A DNA stretch of 42,191 nucleotides from Veillonella sp. KGMB01456 (GTDB taxonomy: Bacteria; Bacillota; Negativicutes; Veillonellales; Veillonellaceae). The stretch is taken from NCBI RefSeq assembly GCF_023051165.1, contig NZ_JALKIG010000016.1:1-42191 (forward strand), written 5' to 3'. Positions 24,517 through 35,500 of this stretch are shown here, piece by piece. The stretch's first letter is position 1; each line of letters opens with the position of its first letter. Both the position numbers and the translations under genes were made by a program. The notes under the pieces were generated by a model. The model was not told where the DNA came from and did no database searches. It saw nothing but the letters and a program-made list of their open reading frames with translations.

Positions 24517-27500
24517 AATCGCATCATTTAAGCGGAATGAATAGATATAACGTTCTTTTACCGGTTTACCGGTCAAGCGCTCTAAGGCTTGACTATAGAT
24601 ACGCAACTGAATACCGTAACGACGAATCAATTCATCACCGGTTTTAACGCGGTCCGTTTTATAATCTACCAAAACCCACTCGCCATCTTCTAAAAATGCT
24701 GTATCAACGATCCCTTGCAGGAATAATTTTTCACCCGGTTCTACTTCCGGGTACACATCATGAGCTTCAATGAGCATGCTGAACGGCCATTCTTTGGCGA
24801 CCTGTGAATATGACCGGCTTGAAGTCGACTGACTTGAATCCGATAAATTCGACGTTCCCGGCGAGTTGGACTGATTTAAAGCTGACGAGTTCGACGTATC
24901 CGCCGAAGCTTTAGCGGCTTTTAACAAACGACTCCCCAAATCGGAAGTAAAGAATCGGTATAGCGCTCTATCACTCAATACTTGTCGCTCTTCCAGCGTA
25001 AAATATCCTCCCAAAACCAATTGATCGAGTTTGGCACTCAAGCTTTTTTGCGTATATTTTTCCATCGGCAACCACTGCATAGCTTCATGCATCAAAGTAC
25101 CCCAACGAGCGCCGGTACTCACTTCTTCAGCGGCTTCCAAAGCTCTCGGTTTGACATCAAACGGACCCAGCTCCGAATGTAATAGGCCTTTTGAAGTCTC
25201 TTGAATGGTTGTAGGCTCAGTTGCTGCCGGTGCATTTGCTACTGATGCATTTGCTACCGATGCAGCAGCTGTCTGTTCAGCAATTGATGCATCAATTGCT
25301 TCAGCTTCATTCGCCTCAGCCACATTACCGCCGGCCGGCTCTACCAAAGTTTCAGCTTCTTCCTCGGCTTCGGCAAAGCGTCGTTTTAATTCACTCACAG
25401 AAATTTTAGCGGCACGACTGACAGCACCCATGTATGGATAGCTGAAGTTAAAACGAGCTACCAAGTCGGCTTCAAGCGGTTCCGCATCAATTGGAGCCAA
25501 TTTTTCAACAGCCGCCAAAATAGCGGATTTTTCTGTTTTACTACGCTGCAAATCCGTGTATAGACTACCGTCATGAAGTTCAACTTGTATACGACACTGT
25601 TTATCCTTGAGATCCATAGAGGCCACGTCTTCTACGCCACTGAATTGGCGTATCAAATTCCCCCCGTTTAAATGGCGGCTTAAGCCCATGATAAACCAAT
25701 CCAAATAAGATTTTGCGCCCGTAATCAGGTTTTTGCTTAGCATCTGCGTATCGGTCAAGAGGGCCGGTGCGGCCTGCTTGCTGCAGAGATCTTCAAATTT
25801 TTTTACAAAACCGGTAATAAACAATTTATCGCGCGCACGAGTTAAGGCAACATATAAAATACGTTCTTCTTCAGCCTTGGTAGCCAGTTCAATCTTGTCC
25901 CGCACATAAAGCCATGGCAGTGAGCCATATAAGACGCGATAGTTTTCATAATAGCCTTTAATACCTACGCCGCTATCGCCGTGAAGTAACATGGATTTTT
26001 TCAAGTCAATCAGATTAAACTCTTTTTGCACGGAGCTTACGAATACGACCGGGAACTCAAGGCCCTTACTTTTATGAATACTCATGATGCGCACCACATT
26101 ATCCGCTTCGCTTACCGTTTTGCCGATGCCCAAATCCTGGCCCGCGGCCTGCAAGCTTTCCAAGAAGCGTAAAAAGCGAAAAATGCCGCGGAAGCTACCG
26201 GCTTCGTACTGCTTGGCTCGTTCGTAAAGTCCCATTACATTGGCGCGGCGCACGAGTCCGTTCGGCATGGCGCTGACGTATTCCAAATAATTCATATCCT
26301 CGTAGATGGTCCACAGCAAATCGCTTACACTGTGATGCCGTGAATAGGTGCGCCATTTTTCAAAACGACCTACAAAAGCCTGAACAGCTTCATTTTGTGT
26401 GTTTTTGCCATATTCGGCCAACAATGACCAAATCGAACCTTGGCCGCTCATGCGCAATCGTCCCAATTCGTTCGCATCGAGACCGACAAACGGCGAATTG
26501 AGCACTACCGCCATCGGCAAATCCTGTTCCGGATTGTCGATAACCTGCAGTAGCGACAGCAATAGCTTTACTTCAATGGCACTGAAGTAGCCCGTGTTCT
26601 CTTCCGCATAAGCAGGAATGCCCGCCTGACGCATGGCTTCTACCATACGGCCTGCTTTGACTTTTGGCGAACGCAAGAGAATCACTATATCGCGCCATTC
26701 CAAAGGTCGGAAACTGCCATCCATATTTTGTACAACCTTGTCGGCAGCTTTTAACTCTTTGATTTTTTCAATGATAAAAGCAGTCTCTTTTTCGTCATTT
26801 TCTAAATCTGCTGCATCATCGTCATCAGCTAATGCACCGGCTTCACTTGACGCTGCGCCTTTACTAAACGTCGATGTTTTTTCATTACCCACATCGATGA
26901 GATGGAGTTCTACGGGGCCACCGACCCAGTTTTCCGGCGCATCATCGGTGTTGCGGCCCGGATTTAAGGCTTCCGCATCACCGTAGTCCAGTTCCGCCCC
27001 GTCAGCAGTCATGATTTGACGGAAGAGGAAGTTGGTAAACTCCAAAATATTCGCATCGGAACGGAAGTTTTGGGATAAGTCTATACGGCGCTCTACGGCA
27101 TCAACGGACTGCTGGAATCTGTGATATTTTTCCATGAAAAGCATGGGGTTCGCCATACGGAAGCGGTAGATACTCTGCTTCACGTCGCCTACATAGAATC
27201 GATTATCGGTGCGCGACACGAGGTTCACGATAGCTTCTTGTACGCCATTCGTATCCTGATATTCATCCACCATAACTTCTTTGAAGGTGTTTTGAAGCTC
27301 AATGGCCACTTCGGACGGCGCCCAACGGCCATCGTCCTGTTTGTCCCGCAAGAGGGCTAAACATAGATGTTCCAAGTCTGAAAAATCGAGCATGCCCAGT
27401 TCTTGTTTGGCCTTCGCAAACTCATCCTTAAAGGCCAACGTTAAATCGATGAGGCCCGTCACATACGGTAAGCTTTGCTCAATCTGCGTTTTAAACTCCG

Positions 27501-28494
27501 CCTCGGTAATGGCAAAAGGACCACTGGAAAGCTCTTTTAAACTCTCACGAACACCTTTTATCAGTTCCTTAGCCTGAGATAACAAGCCGGGATCAACCTT
27601 ATCCAAATCTTTTTTCAAAGGATTCATATTGAGCCGCTTGAACGAATGATTGCCAATGAGAGCGACGGCGGCCACCATTTCATCCCAGGTTTGCGCCTCG
27701 GTCAGGGCGGACATCATATAGGCGAGCTCATCAATAAATTCGGCACCCTTGGTAGGCCCACCCGGTTGGTTGAGGATGTCTGCAAATTTTGCCAGACGAT
27801 TAGCAATGTCGTCAATCAGAAGATGTTGCTCGTCCATAAAATATTTACCCCAAACGGTGTCCATTATAGGCTGGGTAAGGGCATTTTCATAACGTGCCTT
27901 AGCCTCTTGAAGCCAGTTTTCAGGATCAGACTGGGCCAACGCAAACTCATGAAGGTTCAAAATCTGATCCATAATGCCTTGGTCGGACCGTTCACTGCCA
28001 AACATGTCGGCAATTTCAAAAATGTGAAATTGATTTTCCTCGTAGGCTTTTATCAACAGCTTTTCCAACACATCGGTTTTCAGAAGCATCAATTCCCCTT
28101 CATTACCGATGCGATAGGACGGATCGATGTCGAGACGATAAAAATAACTGCTGATAACCCACTGACAGAAGGAATGGAGCGTCGAAATATGAGCGGATGG
28201 CAACAAGCTGAGCTGTTCTTCCAAGTAAGAATCTCCGGTTTTATTGAATTCTTCCGCTAATTTAGCACCAATACGAGCACTCATTTCAGCAGCCGCCGCC
28301 TTGGTAAAGGTTACTACCATAAGCTCCTGAATGGATAAGGGATTATCTTTAGATTTCAAGCGCTGAATGATGCGTTCCACCAAAACGGCGGTTTTCCCGG
28401 AGCCGGCAGCCGCCGCTACGAGCAAGGTCTGTGAAGCGAGCGAGCCCGGCTTTGGTGCATCAATCGCCGCTTGTTGAGCGTCGGTCCACTTCAT
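24499..28494 (-). CDS. addA: AddA helicase-nuclease subunit
   Basis: The ATP-dependent helicase and 3'-strand nuclease of the AddAB (RecBCD-like) double-strand-break repair enzyme, about 1331 residues. Walker A AAAGSGKTAVLVERI lies near residues 27-43, the DEYQDTN motif II near 410, the SIHKSKGLEFPVVFVSS motif in the middle, and YVALTRARDKLFITG as motif VI. The C-terminal RecB-type nuclease motif VLVDYKTDR is near residue 1275. Two low-complexity inserts occur before the nuclease domain: an Ala/Val/Asn/Glu-rich one and a Ser/Asn-rich one, making it about 100 residues longer than the Bacillus protein. The ATG at 28494 is slightly preferred to 28500 because of spacing from AAAGGAG. The start overlaps the addB end by about 35 bases. 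Confidence 0.96.
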   Translation of the reverse strand: MKWTDAQQAAIDAPKPGSLASQTLLVAAAAGSGKTAVLVERIIQRLKSKDNPLSIQELMVVTFTKAAAAEMSARIGAKLAEEFNKTGDSYLEEQLSLLPSAHISTLHSFCQWVISSYFYRLDIDPSYRIGNEGELMLLKTDVLEKLLIKAYEENQFHIFEIADMFGSERSDQGIMDQILNLHEFALAQSDPENWLQEAKARYENALTQPIMDTVWGKYFMDEQHLLIDDIANRLAKFADILNQPGGPTKGAEFIDELAYMMSALTEAQTWDEMVAAVALIGNHSFKRLNMNPLKKDLDKVDPGLLSQAKELIKGVRESLKELSSGPFAITEAEFKTQIEQSLPYVTGLIDLTLAFKDEFAKAKQELGMLDFSDLEHLCLALLRDKQDDGRWAPSEVAIELQNTFKEVMVDEYQDTNGVQEAIVNLVSRTDNRFYVGDVKQSIYRFRMANPMLFMEKYHRFQQSVDAVERRIDLSQNFRSDANILEFTNFLFRQIMTADGAELDYGDAEALNPGRNTDDAPENWVGGPVELHLIDVGNEKTSTFSKGAASSEAGALADDDDAADLENDEKETAFIIEKIKELKAADKVVQNMDGSFRPLEWRDIVILLRSPKVKAGRMVEAMRQAGIPAYAEENTGYFSAIEVKLLLSLLQVIDNPEQDLPMAVVLNSPFVGLDANELGRLRMSGQGSIWSLLAEYGKNTQNEAVQAFVGRFEKWRTYSRHHSVSDLLWTIYEDMNYLEYVSAMPNGLVRRANVMGLYERAKQYEAGSFRGIFRFLRFLESLQAAGQDLGIGKTVSEADNVVRIMSIHKSKGLEFPVVFVSSVQKEFNLIDLKKSMLLHGDSGVGIKGYYENYRVLYGSLPWLYVRDKIELATKAEEERILYVALTRARDKLFITGFVKKFEDLCSKQAAPALLTDTQMLSKNLITGAKSYLDWFIMGLSRHLNGGNLIRQFSGVEDVASMDLKDKQCRIQVELHDGSLYTDLQRSKTEKSAILAAVEKLAPIDAEPLEADLVARFNFSYPYMGAVSRAAKISVSELKRRFAEAEEEAETLVEPAGGNVAEANEAEAIDASIAEQTAAASVANASVANAPAATEPTTIQETSKGLLHSELGPFDVKPRALEAAEEVSTGARWGTLMHEAMQWLPMEKYTQKSLSAKLDQLVLGGYFTLEERQVLSDRALYRFFTSDLGSRLLKAAKASADTSNSSALNQSNSPGTSNLSDSSQSTSSRSYSQVAKEWPFSMLIEAHDVYPEVEPGEKLFLQGIVDTAFLEDGEWVLVDYKTDRVKTGDELIRRYGIQLRIYSQALERLTGKPVKERYIYSFRLNDAIAVPAE

Positions 28495-31400
28495 ATACAT
28501 CGTCTCCTTTCGCCATTTTAGCCAACACTACATCTTCGTCTATTTTGTTGATATAACGATAATTATTACGGGTATTTTCAAAACGGCATAACGCCTTATA
28601 TTGACAATAGGAGCAAGGAATGTACTTATTATCCAAATTGTACGGACTCACCGGGAAATGCCCGGCCAAAATATGCTGCCCTGCCTTACCTATCACACGT
28701 GCCGCATAATCGGTAAGCGCCTTAAAGTCTTGTGGCGACTTGGTCTTTCGTTTATCTTGACCATGAATCGATGTGCCATTGCCGCTAATACGAATCGGTA
28801 CATATGGCGTTGATTTACCAGCCACCACCGTTTCGTCAATATTCGCCAATAACTCCACATTATCTGTAAAATAACCGTCATTTTTAAGGCCTGTATCGGT
28901 TTTCACCAATTCAGATGCCATTTCTTCGGTTAGGACACTACTCTTGCTGATTCGTGGATTTTTTACATACGTATATACCAAGGCAGCCGGTTCAATTTGA
29001 TCGCTTCGCTGTGCCCGTTCGAGGGCTAAGAGATAGGTTACGAGCTGCAATTTGAGGCCATAATACACATCCGATGCCGTCACTTCCGCATAGCCCGACT
29101 TATAGTCCACTACGAGACCGTAGGTTTTACCGGCCTCATCCTGCCACTCATCGACGCGGTCGAGCTGACCGATAAGTTGAATATACGACTCGTCACCCAA
29201 CGATATTTTCACCGCCGGCCAGTGACCGGCACCGCCGTAACTGCTAAAGCTCTTTTCCAAATAGCGCGTGTTGAATTTGCTCTTTTGCGACCAATCGGTA
29301 AGACGATTTACCGTCCGTTTGAGGGTCGATTCCAAACGCTGTTGGAGTACCGTTTCATACACATCGCCTTCTTCGCCGAGCTGCAATTCCTTACTGATTT
29401 CAGCCACTACCGCTTCGCAAAGCGCCGCTTCTTCATCCGGTTTTATATCACGCCATTGACGTTTTTCTTTTAAAAGTGTCATACCCAAGGAGCGCAAGCT
29501 TTCATGGAGAAAAATCCCGATTTCCGGGGCGCCGAACTGCTTAATCGGCCGTTCTTCCAAACTTAAACCGTAACGGGCATAAAAAGCGAACGGGCATTGC
29601 TGATATTTTTCCAAACGCGTGACGGAGCCGCTTAACGCTTCGTTTTGGAATAATAAAGCCTGCACCACCTCACGGTCCACTACGGGCACATCGTTAGAGT
29701 CCATAACGCCACGGGTGGCCATCCGTAAAGCTTCGCGGTCCTGACCGTCAAGGCTCCAATCGTAAACGCTACGCCAAATCGGCGCTAAATCGCCGTCTTG
29801 CGCCACGGTCCCCATCTGGCCGGCCAATAAGGATAAACTCTGTAACGGCCGCCAAATATAGTCCGGCTCTTGGCCCTCCGGAATGGTAAGCGGCGCTCCC
29901 TTGGAACCGGCCGTATAACCCAACTGCTGCCAACGTTTAATAGCCAGGCTGCTTTCCAAGGCGGCCCCTTCTTCATCGGAACCGGCATAGGAAATATGAA
30001 GTTCCTCACGACTACGCGTACAAGCCAAGTAGAGCAAGAAGTTTTCATTAAAAGCGCGCACTAAAGCCCCTTCCGCTAAGGTAACGCCGGCGGCCTTCAA
30101 GGCTTCGCGCTCCGTATCTTTCAGAAGGCCTTCATCGCCCATACGTTGCGGGAATACGCCGTCATTGAGGCCCATTAAAAAGACGATATCGCTTTCATGC
30201 GTATAACCGCGTTCCACAGTGGTCACCATAACATGGTCAAGGCTTGGGGGCACTAACGAGTAGGATACTTCTTCTAACCCTTCTTCCAAAAGCAGCGCCA
30301 CTTCCGCCGTCGTCATCGTATCGGGCAATTCCAAACTCATAATCTCGTCAAAAAGAGCAATAACCCGTTTATACATCTGCTCATGAGCGGCCGCACTTTC
30401 CGCATCACCGGCCGCTTCCGCATCAGTAGCCCACTGTGCCAAGCGAGCAGGCACGCCCACATTACTCATCAACAAGAAAAGCTCTTCACACCATTCATAA
30501 CCGGTGTGTTCCTCTTTGGCAAATTCCCAGAAAGGACGTAGCTCGGCCATAATTAGATTATGAGCCGCATTGACACGCATACGGCGCGCAGATTCCGTAT
30601 TTCCCTGCATGAGTTCATCAGAAATCGTGCTATTTAACCTATCGCCGGTCGATACAGGATTAACATCCGTTACTGCTGCATCAACTTCAGGATCCTCTTT
30701 TGCAGTAGCATCAGCTGTTGCACTCGCTCCGATTTCCTCTGCGATTTTTTCATCATACGTATCATCATCGTCACTGCTGTCAAAACGGTTTTTCCGTTCA
30801 TACGGCCAGCTGTCTTTGAGCCACATGAAGTCCCGAATACCAAACTCGAGGCAATAATTTTCCAATTCATCCACAGCGGAACGAGTGAGCGGCCAGAAGT
30901 CGGTTTTTAACAAACGGAACACCGCATCATGATCGAAATTCCGACGTACCACTTCCAATAAGCCCTGTAAAAACTCACCTAGAGGATGGCTCACCATAGG
31001 TCGGCGGCGATCCGAGAAGTAAGGAATTTCGTAACGTTTCAGCGTTTTTTCCAAAATATCGCCATAGGTCTCCGACTCACGAAGCATGATGGTAATATCC
31101 CGCCAGCGCCGATTCGGTTGTTCCATCGCTTCCAAAATCTGCCGACATACGGCATCGGCTTCACGAGCTCGATTGTATGCCACCGTAACAGGCAATACGG
31201 CCTCTTGATTATTATCTTTGATTGGTGAGTTAAAATAACGCGTTGCCAAACTCTCTAAGACAGGCTTTTTAAAGCGATAATTTTTATCAAAAGTCCGCAC
31301 CACGAGCTCTATCGCATCTTTTTGCGAAGCATGCCATTTCATCACATCTGCAAATACGGAATGAGGGCGCCCGAACAGTCGTAATTTTTGCGGCGGCACC

Positions 31401-32113
31401 TGTAATTTCGCCAGGTCCGGCGGTAAGGTGATGGTCAAAATGCTGTCTTTTGCCAATGTAAACAGCTCATATAAAAGTTCCATTTGAATCGGTGTAAACC
31501 AATGAAAGCCGTCCACAATCACATGGGAATTATGGATTAACGGGCTTTTTGGTAATACCTCCATGAGCTCTTCCAAACGATTAGCCGTATTAACACCGGT
31601 GGTGGCCAATGTTTCTTGGTACGCTTCCATGATATGAGCAAGTTCCTGAAGCTTACGCTGCAATACCATAGATTCGACCTGCTCAGCCCCTTTTTTCAAA
31701 TCGGCTGCATCCACGCGGAATGAATCGCATTCGCTGATGAGTCCCTGCAATACATCGGCAAAATGAGGTTGCTTAGCCGACTGCCCCAATAATTCCAGTT
31801 TGCCCTGCTCCCGTTTCATGATTAAACGAAGCAATAACTTTTGCCCAATGTCCGACAGACCTGATTCGCGCACCATCCCTACCGATTGAAATATCTGGTA
31901 CGCCAAACGGCTAAAACCCACTACGCGAACGGTGGTAAAACCGCCTTGTGGCATGAATTCTGCCAAGCTTCGTTCTATCGTATAGGTCGCCGAATCCGGT
32001 ACGATGTATAAAATAGGCTCGCCCGGATTTGACTCGATAACTTGCTTCACATGCTCAAAGCAGGCCTGTGTTTTGCCCGTGCCGGCCCGTCCTACATAGA
32101 CCGAAAGTGCCAT
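28460..32113 (-). CDS. addB: AddB helicase-nuclease subunit
   Basis: Partner of AddA, supplying the 5'-strand nuclease and Chi recognition; about 1217 residues. The N-terminal Walker A is VGRAGTGKTQACF. The C-terminal nuclease domain has VVDYKSGYAEV near residue 1003. The 4Fe-4S staple expected of AddB is complete: one Cys in YQQCPFAFYARYGL (near 839) and three in PCSYCQYKALCRF (near 1171). A mid-protein insert rich in Asp, Ala and Thr (following SSDDDDTYDEK) looks disordered. The ATG at 32113 is chosen because AAGGAG precedes it; a longer reading to 32146 has none. Translation is coupled to addA by overlap. Confidence 0.95.
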   Translation of the reverse strand: MALSVYVGRAGTGKTQACFEHVKQVIESNPGEPILYIVPDSATYTIERSLAEFMPQGGFTTVRVVGFSRLAYQIFQSVGMVRESGLSDIGQKLLLRLIMKREQGKLELLGQSAKQPHFADVLQGLISECDSFRVDAADLKKGAEQVESMVLQRKLQELAHIMEAYQETLATTGVNTANRLEELMEVLPKSPLIHNSHVIVDGFHWFTPIQMELLYELFTLAKDSILTITLPPDLAKLQVPPQKLRLFGRPHSVFADVMKWHASQKDAIELVVRTFDKNYRFKKPVLESLATRYFNSPIKDNNQEAVLPVTVAYNRAREADAVCRQILEAMEQPNRRWRDITIMLRESETYGDILEKTLKRYEIPYFSDRRRPMVSHPLGEFLQGLLEVVRRNFDHDAVFRLLKTDFWPLTRSAVDELENYCLEFGIRDFMWLKDSWPYERKNRFDSSDDDDTYDEKIAEEIGASATADATAKEDPEVDAAVTDVNPVSTGDRLNSTISDELMQGNTESARRMRVNAAHNLIMAELRPFWEFAKEEHTGYEWCEELFLLMSNVGVPARLAQWATDAEAAGDAESAAAHEQMYKRVIALFDEIMSLELPDTMTTAEVALLLEEGLEEVSYSLVPPSLDHVMVTTVERGYTHESDIVFLMGLNDGVFPQRMGDEGLLKDTEREALKAAGVTLAEGALVRAFNENFLLYLACTRSREELHISYAGSDEEGAALESSLAIKRWQQLGYTAGSKGAPLTIPEGQEPDYIWRPLQSLSLLAGQMGTVAQDGDLAPIWRSVYDWSLDGQDREALRMATRGVMDSNDVPVVDREVVQALLFQNEALSGSVTRLEKYQQCPFAFYARYGLSLEERPIKQFGAPEIGIFLHESLRSLGMTLLKEKRQWRDIKPDEEAALCEAVVAEISKELQLGEEGDVYETVLQQRLESTLKRTVNRLTDWSQKSKFNTRYLEKSFSSYGGAGHWPAVKISLGDESYIQLIGQLDRVDEWQDEAGKTYGLVVDYKSGYAEVTASDVYYGLKLQLVTYLLALERAQRSDQIEPAALVYTYVKNPRISKSSVLTEEMASELVKTDTGLKNDGYFTDNVELLANIDETVVAGKSTPYVPIRISGNGTSIHGQDKRKTKSPQDFKALTDYAARVIGKAGQHILAGHFPVSPYNLDNKYIPCSYCQYKALCRFENTRNNYRYINKIDEDVVLAKMAKGDDVYEVDRRSTSGD

Positions 32114-32536
32114 ACTTTCACTCCTTCCTACAGCGGTATATTTCATCTAGATTCTCTACTGATATAATTATACTCTTAATCATAAATATAACTCTATACT
32201 CTCATATATAAATATATCATAGCTGCCTTTGGTATAAGACAACCAAATTTTTCAAACTACAAGTATCTATCGCCTCAGAAAATGAAACAGATTAAGAAAA
32301 TGCTTTCAATTATACAGCAACTACATTAATGCATAAAACAGAAACTGCACGAATATGGGGCCCCAATGCCCATTCGTGCAGTTTCCTTGGAGGTTTTACT
32401 ACATTCTATATAAATAAATTATATAGCTACATTATGAGTGTCAAACCTTATTTAGATTATTAAAATCAAATCTTATTAGAGTCAGAATCTCATTTAATTT
32501 AAACCTTATTTGATTCAAACTCCATTCGATTCAAGC
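32114..32536 (-). other. Intergenic region between PFOR and addB
   Basis: This 423-base AT-rich gap holds the PFOR terminator at 32341-32385, a TATAAT box upstream of addB without a recognisable -35 box, and a run of imperfect ATTTGATT-like words around 32440-32530. No gene or RNA is recognised. Confidence 0.5.
32341..32385 (-). terminator. Intrinsic terminator downstream of PFOR
   Basis: A perfect 14-bp stem GAAACTGCACGAAT / ATTCGTGCAGTTTC whose 17-base loop contains GGGGCCCC. On the minus strand TGTTTTAT follows. It lies about 150 bases after the PFOR stop. Confidence 0.8.
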
Positions 32537-35500
32537 CTATTTAGTCGGTGCCAAACTTTCTTGCATACGTACGTAGGATAAACGACGTTCTTTGGCATCC
32601 TCTTCTGTTTTGGCAAAGAGTTCTTCCGCCACTTCAGGGAATGTCTGTTTAAGCGAGGCATAACGCACTTCGCCCATCAAGAAATCTCTAAAGCTTTCAG
32701 TCGGTTCTTTCGAATCGAGGCTGAACGGATTTTTATCAGTGCCGCGTAAAGCAGGGTTGTAGCGATAGAGATCCCAATAGCCGGCCGCTACGGCGCGACG
32801 TGATTCTTCCTGCGTCGTGCCCATGCCGGATTTAATACCGTGGTTGATACATGGTGCATAGGCAATAATGAGGGATGGACCAGGGTAGGCTTCCGCTTCC
32901 GTAATCGCTTTGAGGAGCTGATTTTTATCGGCCCCCATAGCCACCTGAGCCACATATACATAGCCGTAAGACATGGCAATCATGCCGAGGTCTTTTTTCT
33001 TCGTACGCTTGCCGCTGGCTGCGAATTTAGCTACTGCCGCGGTATGCGTTGCTTTAGAAGATTGACCGCCCGTATTGGAGTACACTTCCGTATCGAATAC
33101 GAGAATATTTACATCATCGCCGGACGCAAGTACATGGTCGAGACCGCCGAAGCCGATATCATAAGCCCAGCCGTCGCCACCGAAGATCCACTGCGAACGT
33201 TTAGCAAGATATTGTTTTTCTTCTAAAATCGCCGTCATAGCTTTAGTCGGTTCAGCCACTTTTTCAAGCAACGCTACCAAACGAGCGGATCGTTCACGTG
33301 TACCGGCGCCCTGCTCGCGATGTTCGTTCCAATCGCTAAGCGCGGCTTTTAATTCAGCCTGTTCCGCCGTGCATTCATCGATAGCGGTTGCTACATATTC
33401 ACCGATTTGTTCACGAATCTTCGTGGTTCCTACGCGCATGCCGTAGCCGAATTCCGCATTATCTTCAAAGAGGGAGTTTGCCCAAGTAGGACCTTGACCC
33501 GCCTGGTTAACCGTATAGGAAGATGTCGGCATGGAACCGCCCCAGATGGAGGAACAGCCGGCCGCATTGGCAATCATCATGCGATCACCGAAAAGCTGCG
33601 TAACAAGACGGGCATACGGTGTTTCACCGCAACCGGCACAGGCACCGGAGAATTCGAGAAGCGGTACTTCAAACTGACTGCCTTTTACCGTTTCTTTCTT
33701 CATCGGATTCGCTTTAGTCGGTAAGTTTACACCATAATTCCAAGCATCGGCCAAGTGTAACTCGTCATCGATTGGGCTCATGGTAATGGCTTTACCCTTA
33801 GGAGCCGGACAAATCTGTACGCAGTTGCCGCAACCGAGGCAATCAAGCGGCGATACGGAGATACGGAACTGTAAGTCGCCGGCGCCCATAGCCGGAATTG
33901 TTTCAAAACCTTCCGGAGCGGCCGCCACTTCGTCAGCCGTAGCCAATACCGGACGAATCGTTGCATGCGGACAAACAAAAGCACACTGGTTACATTGGAT
34001 ACAATTTTCTTTGTGCCAATGCGGTACGAATAAGGCTACGCCGCGTTTTTCATAAGCAGCCGAACCGGCCGGTAACGTACCGTCTTCGTAGCCCATGAAG
34101 GTGCTAACCGGTAAATCATAGCCTTTTTGCGCATTGATCGGACGGCAAATATTTTGTACATATTCAGGAATTTCCTGAGTTTCAGCTACCGGAGCATCCA
34201 CCGCATCAGCCCAGTCAGCCGGCACTGTTACCGGCACAATGGCATTAACCCCTTTATCGACAGCCATCATATTCATATCAATAACGGACTGACCTTTTTT
34301 ACCATAAGTGGCAACGATGGAATCTTTCAAGTGCTGCACCGCTTCTTCAATCGGAATAATATTGGCCAATTTAAAGAAGGCGGACTGACAAATCATGTTG
34401 ATGCGACCGCCGAGCCCGATGTCTTGCGCAATCTGCGCCGCATTAATGATATAGAATTTAAGATGTTTATTGGCAATGGTCCGCTTCATGGCAGCCGGTA
34501 ATTTTTCAGAAAGTTCTTCCGGCGTCCAAGTGCAGTTCAATAAGAAGGTGCCCCCTTCTTCGATGCCTTGTAAAATATCGTATTCATTTACATAGGCCTG
34601 ACGATGACAGGCTACAAACGTAGGTCGTGTTACGAGATATGGTTTATTAATCGGCTTTTTGCCAAAACGCAAATGCGACATGGTCACGCCGCCGGATTTT
34701 TTAGAATCATAATCGAAGTAAGCCTGCGCGTACATATCCGTGTTATCGCCGATAATCTTGATGGCCGTCTTATTGGCCCCAACCGTACCGTCGGAACCGA
34801 ATCCCCAGAACTTACAAGCCGTAATGTGAGAGGCATCAATCCATACATTATAGGGACGAGGCAAGGATAAACCGGTCACATCATCCACTATACCAAGCGT
34901 GAATTCAGCTTTAGGTTCGGCGGCTGCCAAATTATCAAAGGCGGCTACAATATCGGCCGGAATTACGTCACGGGAACCGAGGCCGTAGCGACCGCCCACA
35001 ACGGTAATATCCAGTTTAGCACGGGCAATGGCGGCCTGCACATCGAGGAATAAAGGTTCGCCCATGGAGCCCGGTTCTTTCGTGCGGTCAAGTACGGCAA
35101 TGCGTTTAACCGTCTTAGGCAAGGCTTCGATGAAACGATCCATAGCAAACGGTCTGAAAAGATGGACATTAACGGCACCAACTTTGCGGCCTTGCTCGCG
35201 TAAGTATTCCACCGTTTCATTGGCTACCTGAGCGCCGGCGCCCATCACAACTACGACGTCGGTAGCATCCGGTGCCCCTTCATAGTTGAACAAATGGTAT
35301 TCACGGCCTGTGAGTTTGCTGATTTCAGCCATGTATTCTTCAACAATGCTCGGAATATCCAAATAGAACGGATTGGACGCTTCACGATGAGTAAAGTACA
35401 CATCCGGATTTTCCGCCGTACCGCGCGTCACCGGTGCATCCGGTGTCAGCGCGCGTTTGCGGAATGCTTTGAGGGCATCCCGATCGAGGAGCGGTGCCAA

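Noticed and set aside
25205-25441. Plus-strand Ala/Ser-rich open frame opposite addA
   Set aside because: It mirrors the Ala/Val/Asn-rich insert of AddA and has no ribosome binding site.
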